Part shown: positions 6,849 to 9,660 of the stretch, piece by piece
How positions within the stretch are numbered: position 1 is the stretch's first letter
Layout: every line of letters begins with the position of its first letter
From: Victivallales bacterium
Lineage (GTDB): Bacteria > Verrucomicrobiota > Lentisphaeria > Oligosphaerales > Lenti-02
Direction: 5' to 3'
DNA: 9,660 nucleotides
NCBI GenBank assembly: GCA_018648945.1
Contig: JABGQJ010000259.1
Location: 1 to 9,660 of the forward strand
Position numbers and translations under genes: made by a program
The notes under the pieces: generated by a model
Database searches by the model: none
Seen by the model: the letters and a program-made list of their open reading frames with translations, nothing else
Told to the model about the DNA's origin: nothing

Positions 6849-7232
6849 ATGAAAAAAGACCCGTCCCTCGAACAGATCAACCGGGAAATCGAGCGCGTCA
6901 GACGGCAGTTGACGGAGCTCGGCCCCATCCATCCGGGTAGCATCTCCGCCCAGCACCACGCCTGCGGCAATCCCTCGTGCCGATGCCACGACCCGGTCAA
7001 GCCCATCAAGCACGGGCCCTACAACAAGCTGACCTACTCCCATCGCGGCAAGGCGAGATGCCGCTTCGTCCGTGACGAATCCATCGACGACCTACAGAGC
7101 CGTCTGCACAACTACAAGACGTTCCGCGTGCTCGCAGACAAGTGGATCGAGCTGTCCATACAGGCAGCGACCATCGAGTTCTTCACAAAAGGCAGACCGG
7201 AATCCGCCAAGGCGGAGAACCCCACGGCATAG
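6849..7232 (+). CDS. DUF6788-like small Cys/His-cluster protein, accessory gene of the insertion sequence
   Basis: A 127-aa protein starting at ATG 6849; the ribosome binding site is weak (AAAGGCGG about 10 nt upstream). Residues 6-24 form a charged helix (SLEQINREIERVRRQLTEL). GPIHPGSIS (25-33) leads into a compact cluster: Cys39, Cys44, Cys46 and His47, then His55 in HGPY. This is followed by a beta-rich stretch (KLTYSHRGKARCRFV, 60-74) and a helical tail (LHNYKTFRVLADKWIELS). The CGxPxCxCH...HGPY signature is what I recall of the DUF6788 family, often seen next to transposases; no function is established to my knowledge. The cluster could bind zinc and the protein could bind nucleic acid (inference). 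It lies entirely inside the terminal repeats and has a near-consensus promoter embedded in a palindrome, so it travels with the element. A role in target choice, transposase control or autoregulation is possible. Confidence 0.85.
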   Translation: MKKDPSLEQINREIERVRRQLTELGPIHPGSISAQHHACGNPSCRCHDPVKPIKHGPYNKLTYSHRGKARCRFVRDESIDDLQSRLHNYKTFRVLADKWIELSIQAATIEFFTKGRPESAKAENPTA

Positions 7233-7273
7233 AACATGTAGTTCGCCCCAGTCTCCACAGCAGCGACGAGCGC

Positions 7274-7298
7274 ACACCTACGGAACTGAGATGCGCCC
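7274..7298 (-). repeat. Right terminal inverted repeat of the insertion sequence
   Basis: Exact reverse complement of 5156-5180 over 25 bp. It ends the element 4 bp before the hairpin at 7303 and 88 bp before the start codon of the EF-G-like gene. Confidence 0.95.
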
Positions 7299-7302
7299 GC
7301 AT

Positions 7303-7331
7303 ACGGGGCTGCTCCTTGCGGGCAGCCCCGT
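7303..7331 (+). terminator. Strong hairpin (terminator-like) just outside the right end of the insertion sequence
   Basis: ACGGGGCTGC and GCAGCCCCGT form a perfect 10-bp stem around a 9-nt loop, followed by the broken T-rich stretch tttccctttattct. It would stop plus-strand transcription leaving the element. The hairpin lies outside the inverted repeats, so it predates the insertion, when it sat between the divergent ssrA and EF-G-like genes. It overlaps the proposed -35 region of the downstream gene, so a regulatory DNA role is an alternative. Confidence 0.55.
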
Positions 7332-7344
7332 TTCCCTTTATTCT
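7316..7344 (+). promoter_or_regulatory. Possible promoter of the EF-G-like gene
   Basis: TTGCGG (7316-7321) and TATTCT (7339-7344) are spaced by 17 bp, about 42 bp before the start codon. The match to consensus is moderate (3/6 and 4/6). The -35 box falls in the loop of the hairpin at 7303-7331, so initiation would occur just downstream of that structure. Confidence 0.35.
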
Positions 7345-7386
7345 ATGGGGACACATTTCCCCCACGCACGCAGCAGGAATCGCCGC

Positions 7387-9450
7387 ATGAGCGACATGGC
7401 ACGCATCCGGAATATTGGCATCATCGCCCACATCGATGCTGGGAAGACAACGACCACCGAAGGCATTCTCTACTTCGCTGGCCTCAGCCATCGCTATGGC
7501 AAGATTGATGATGGGACCACAGTCATGGACTTCCTGCCCGAGGAGCGCGAGCGCGGCATCACGATCGCCGCCGCCGCCGCGACCATCCCGTGGCACGACC
7601 ACCTGATTCACCTCATCGATACCCCTGGCCACATCGATTTCACTGCCGAAGTGGAGCGCTCTCTCCGGGTGATCGATGGCGCGGTCGTCATCTTCAGCGG
7701 TGTGGAAGGCGTGGAAGCGCAGAGCGAGAAGGTCTGGCGCCAGGCCGACCACTACTCCGTCCCCAAGATTGCCTTTATCAACAAGCTGGACCGCGTGGGG
7801 GCCTCGTTCCCCCGGGTGCTCGACGAAATCGATGAGAAATTCGGGAACTGCGCCTTGCCGCTGATGGCACCCATCGGCATCGAGAACGACTTCGAGTCGA
7901 TGGTCGATCTGGTGACCATGGAGGTCCTGGCCTTCTCGGGCGAGAGCAACGAAACGGTCGAGCGTTCCCCGGTGCCCGCCGAACTGGCCGATGAGATGGA
8001 GGAACGGCGCGATGCCATGCTGGAGAGACTGGCGGACACATCGGACGAGATTGCCGAGGCATATCTGGAAGGGGAGGAGATCGACACCGAACTGCTGAAG
8101 AGAGAGATTCGCAGCCAGACTCTCTCTCGCCGGCTGACTCCATTGTTGGTCGGCAGCGGCAAGAAGAGCATCGGCATCCAGCCCCTGGTGGATGCGGTCG
8201 TGGACTACCTGCCGTCTCCCGTCGATTGTGCGGACATCCCTGCGGAGGATGTCAAGAAAGGCGGGGCGGTGGTTCTGCACCCCGATGCGAGCGCCCCCTT
8301 CGCCGGGCTCATCTTCAAGGTCTCCGCCTCGAAGACTGCCGATCTCTTCTACCTGCGTACGTACCAGGGAACACTGAAGGCCAATGCCACGGTGCTGAAC
8401 CCTCGCACGGGCGAGAAGGTGCGGCCCAGGCAGATCCTCAAGATGTACGCCAAGAGCACCGAGAGCCTCGACAGTGTGGGCCCCGGCGACATCGTGGGCA
8501 TTGTCGGGCTGCGCAACTGTGGCATCGGGGATACGCTCTGCGACTCGCGCAAGCCCGTGGCCCTGGAGAAGATCACGTTCCCCGATCCGGTCATCTCGAT
8601 GGCAGTGGAACCCCGCCTGAGCAGCGACAAGGACAAGCTGGACGAGACTCTCGACCTCCTCTGCCGGGAGGATCAGACGCTCACCCGGAATCAGCACGAG
8701 GAGACCGGCCAGCGCATTCTGTCCGGCATGGGGGAACTCCACCTGGAGATCAACCTCAACCGGATCGAGCGGGAGTTCAACTTGAATGTCCGCGTCGGGG
8801 AGCCACGCGTGGCTTACCGCGAGACCTTGAAGTCCGCCTGCGACGAGCATGTGGTGTTCTCGCGAACGATGGGGGAAACCGAGCTGTTCGCCGAGGTCGG
8901 CGTCTCCTTCCGCCCGCTTGCCAAGGGCGAAGAGATGTTCTCGGTCACGAATTCCGTCCGTGGTCTTGCCAACATCAAGCGGGATTTCGTGTTGGCCGCC
9001 GAACGGGCTTTGGGCGAAGGCCTGCGCACGGGGGGCAGCCATGGCTACCCCCTGATCTACTTGGCTGCCGAGCTTACCACGCTGAATACCGACCCGACCA
9101 AGACGACCGAGGGCTCAGTTGTCGGCGCAGTCCTCCAGGCCGTGGATCAGGCTATTCGCAATGTTGGGACCGTTGTGCTGGAGCCGCTCATGCATCTGGA
9201 GGTGACCGCCCCCGACGACTGCATTGGCGAGATCAGCATGTACGTGCAACCGCGGCGCGCGATCATTCACGATATGATCACAGTCGGCGATGTGCGCAAG
9301 ATTTCCTGTGAGGTCCCCTTGGCCGAGATGTTTGGCTTCGGCAAGGCCCTGCCTCGCCTCACCGGTGGTCGCGGCTCCTTCTCCATGGAGCCCTGTGGCT
9401 ACCAGCCTCTGCCAGCGAGCGTGGTGGAGCGGCTGTTCGGTGGCCGCTAG
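7387..9450 (+). CDS. fusA: EF-G-family translational GTPase, EF-G2-like
   Basis: A 687-aa protein. The ATG at 7387 (AGGA 9 nt upstream) is the start because the conserved N-terminus ARIRNIGIIAHIDAGKTTTTEG follows directly; the frame is open further back into the insertion sequence, but that part is not homologous. Motifs: G1 AHIDAGKT (14-21), switch I ending ERERGITI with Thr59, DTPGH (78-82, catalytic His82 present), NKLD (132-135), a GSGKK G5-like element (257), domain III TGQRILSGMGELHLEI (440-455), and domain V VPLAEMFGFGKALPRLTGGRG. The five-domain layout is that of EF-G, which uses GTP on the ribosome for translocation or, with RRF, recycling. Switch I reads IDDGTTVMDFLPEERERGITI, closer to the mitochondrial EF-G2/spdEFG2 type than to the canonical ATMDWMEQEQERGITI, and domain IV is divergent (LNTDPTKTTEGSVVGAV). 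A recycling-specialised role is therefore likely but unproven. A second, canonical EF-G gene would be expected elsewhere. Confidence 0.93.
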   Translation: MSDMARIRNIGIIAHIDAGKTTTTEGILYFAGLSHRYGKIDDGTTVMDFLPEERERGITIAAAAATIPWHDHLIHLIDTPGHIDFTAEVERSLRVIDGAVVIFSGVEGVEAQSEKVWRQADHYSVPKIAFINKLDRVGASFPRVLDEIDEKFGNCALPLMAPIGIENDFESMVDLVTMEVLAFSGESNETVERSPVPAELADEMEERRDAMLERLADTSDEIAEAYLEGEEIDTELLKREIRSQTLSRRLTPLLVGSGKKSIGIQPLVDAVVDYLPSPVDCADIPAEDVKKGGAVVLHPDASAPFAGLIFKVSASKTADLFYLRTYQGTLKANATVLNPRTGEKVRPRQILKMYAKSTESLDSVGPGDIVGIVGLRNCGIGDTLCDSRKPVALEKITFPDPVISMAVEPRLSSDKDKLDETLDLLCREDQTLTRNQHEETGQRILSGMGELHLEINLNRIEREFNLNVRVGEPRVAYRETLKSACDEHVVFSRTMGETELFAEVGVSFRPLAKGEEMFSVTNSVRGLANIKRDFVLAAERALGEGLRTGGSHGYPLIYLAAELTTLNTDPTKTTEGSVVGAVLQAVDQAIRNVGTVVLEPLMHLEVTAPDDCIGEISMYVQPRRAIIHDMITVGDVRKISCEVPLAEMFGFGKALPRLTGGRGSFSMEPCGYQPLPASVVERLFGGR

Positions 9451-9453
9451 CGC

Positions 9454-9481
9454 TTGCGCTCGCCTTGCCATCGCCTACAGT
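9454..9481 (+). promoter_or_regulatory. Possible promoter of tRNA-Val
   Basis: TTGCGC (9454-9459) and TACAGT (9476-9481) are 16 bp apart, and the mature tRNA starts at 9495. The consensus match is weak (3/6 and 4/6). The tRNA could equally be processed from the EF-G transcript, which ends only 44 bp upstream with no terminator between. Confidence 0.3.
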
Positions 9482-9494
9482 ATGGTTCCTCTTC

Positions 9495-9571
9495 GGGCGG
9501 TTAGTTCAGCTGGCTAGAACGTCTGGTTTACACCCAGAAGGTCGGGGGTTCAAGTCCCTCACCGCCCACCA
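9495..9571 (+). tRNA. tRNA-Val (anticodon TAC)
   Basis: A 77-nt cloverleaf with encoded CCA. Acceptor GGGCGGT/ACCGCCC, D stem GTTC/GAAC, anticodon stem TCTGG/CCAGA with loop TTTACAC (anticodon TAC at 9529-9531), T arm GGGGG-TTCAAGT-CCCTC, discriminator A. All stems pair, with one G-T in the T stem. UAC reads valine GUA and, by wobble, GUG and others. Confidence 0.97.
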
Positions 9572-9583
9572 GAACAACGAATG

Positions 9584-9617
9584 GCCCCGCAGTGAGTTAT
9601 GGCAACTCCTGCGGGGC
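9584..9617 (+). terminator. Terminator hairpin after tRNA-Val
   Basis: GCCCCGCAG pairs with CTGCGGGGC over 9 bp, and the inner GAGTT/AACTC extends the stem by 5 bp beyond a one-base bulge, closing on loop ATGGC. The following ttctgctt is only moderately T-rich, but position and stem strength fit the end of the EF-G/tRNA transcript. Confidence 0.7.
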
Positions 9618-9660
9618 TTCTGCTTGGGGTTGTCTAGATGCGTTCCTGGGTGCCAGGGGG

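Larger units (their letters stand above)
5156..7298. mobile_element. ISKra4-family insertion sequence, 2143 bp, apparently complete
   Basis: The element is delimited by perfect 25-bp terminal inverted repeats at 5156-5180 and 7274-7298 and carries two divergent genes: an ISKra4-type DDE transposase (5395-6759, minus) and a small DUF6788-like gene (6849-7232, plus). The left end has 214 bp of noncoding sequence between the repeat and the transposase stop; the right end has only 41 bp after the small gene. No direct target-site duplication is visible in the flanks (left flank ends ctgga, right flank begins gcata). The absence is compatible with what I recall of variable duplication in this family, or with decay. 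Both genes are open and the repeats match exactly, so the insertion looks recent. It lies between ssrA and the EF-G-like gene. Confidence 0.93.

Noticed and set aside
7072..7386. N-terminal extension of the EF-G-like frame back into the insertion sequence
   Set aside because: The extension is in a different frame over the DUF6788-like gene and crosses the inverted repeat; the conserved EF-G N-terminus starts at 7387.
7183..9042. A 619-aa minus-strand open frame antisense to the EF-G-like gene
   Set aside because: It is the complement of a strongly conserved gene, crosses the insertion sequence boundary and shows no family signature.
1..9660. CRISPR array or defence system
   Set aside because: No series of regularly spaced direct repeats and no nuclease, methylase or toxin-antitoxin genes are visible.

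Overview
The window is GC-rich and gene-dense and looks like a chromosomal segment from a bacterium of the Planctomycetota-Verrucomicrobiota-Lentisphaerota group. Four things point there: tandem pseudopilin-like proteins with the [24 protein letters not shown] leader and an H-X9-DG motif, a sigma-70 gene fused in an operon with a membrane Ser/Thr kinase carrying a TPR-like tail, an EF-G2-like translational GTPase, and an ISKra4-type insertion sequence. The leader style resembles Lentisphaerota/Verrucomicrobiota more than Planctomycetota proper. The taxonomic call is inference from gene style.

Layout: (1) 1-885, minus strand: two paralogous prepilin-type genes, the second cut by the window edge. 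(2) 886-1161: divergent intergenic region without a convincing promoter. (3) 1162-4402, plus strand: an ECF-like sigma factor overlapping a receptor-like Ser/Thr kinase by 8 bp, a probable signalling and transcription operon. (4) 4403-4685: 283 bp with nothing recognisable. (5) 4686-5138, minus strand: a complete ssrA (tmRNA) gene with its own sigma-70-type promoter, a tag ORF encoding ANNEYALAA, a G3-U70 alanine identity pair, and a strong intrinsic terminator. (6) 5156-7298: a complete 2143-bp insertion sequence bounded by perfect 25-bp terminal inverted repeats. It holds an ISKra4-family transposase (minus) and a divergent small Cys/His-cluster protein resembling DUF6788 (plus), with a palindrome over the divergent promoter. 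(7) 7303-9450, plus strand: a hairpin, then a 687-aa EF-G-family GTPase whose switch I resembles the EF-G2/ribosome-recycling branch. (8) 9495-9617: tRNA-Val(TAC) followed by a terminator hairpin.

Functional reading: removing the insertion sequence would leave ssrA (rescue of stalled ribosomes) and the EF-G2-like gene (probably ribosome recycling) as close divergent neighbours, with tRNA-Val downstream. That is a small translation-maintenance neighbourhood into which the element inserted. The element's left end lies 17 bp upstream of the ssrA -35 box. Its right end lies 88 bp upstream of the GTPase start codon, so it separated the two promoters without breaking either gene. The most unusual part is the two-gene architecture and palindromic control region of the element. 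No defence system, CRISPR array or metabolic cluster is visible.
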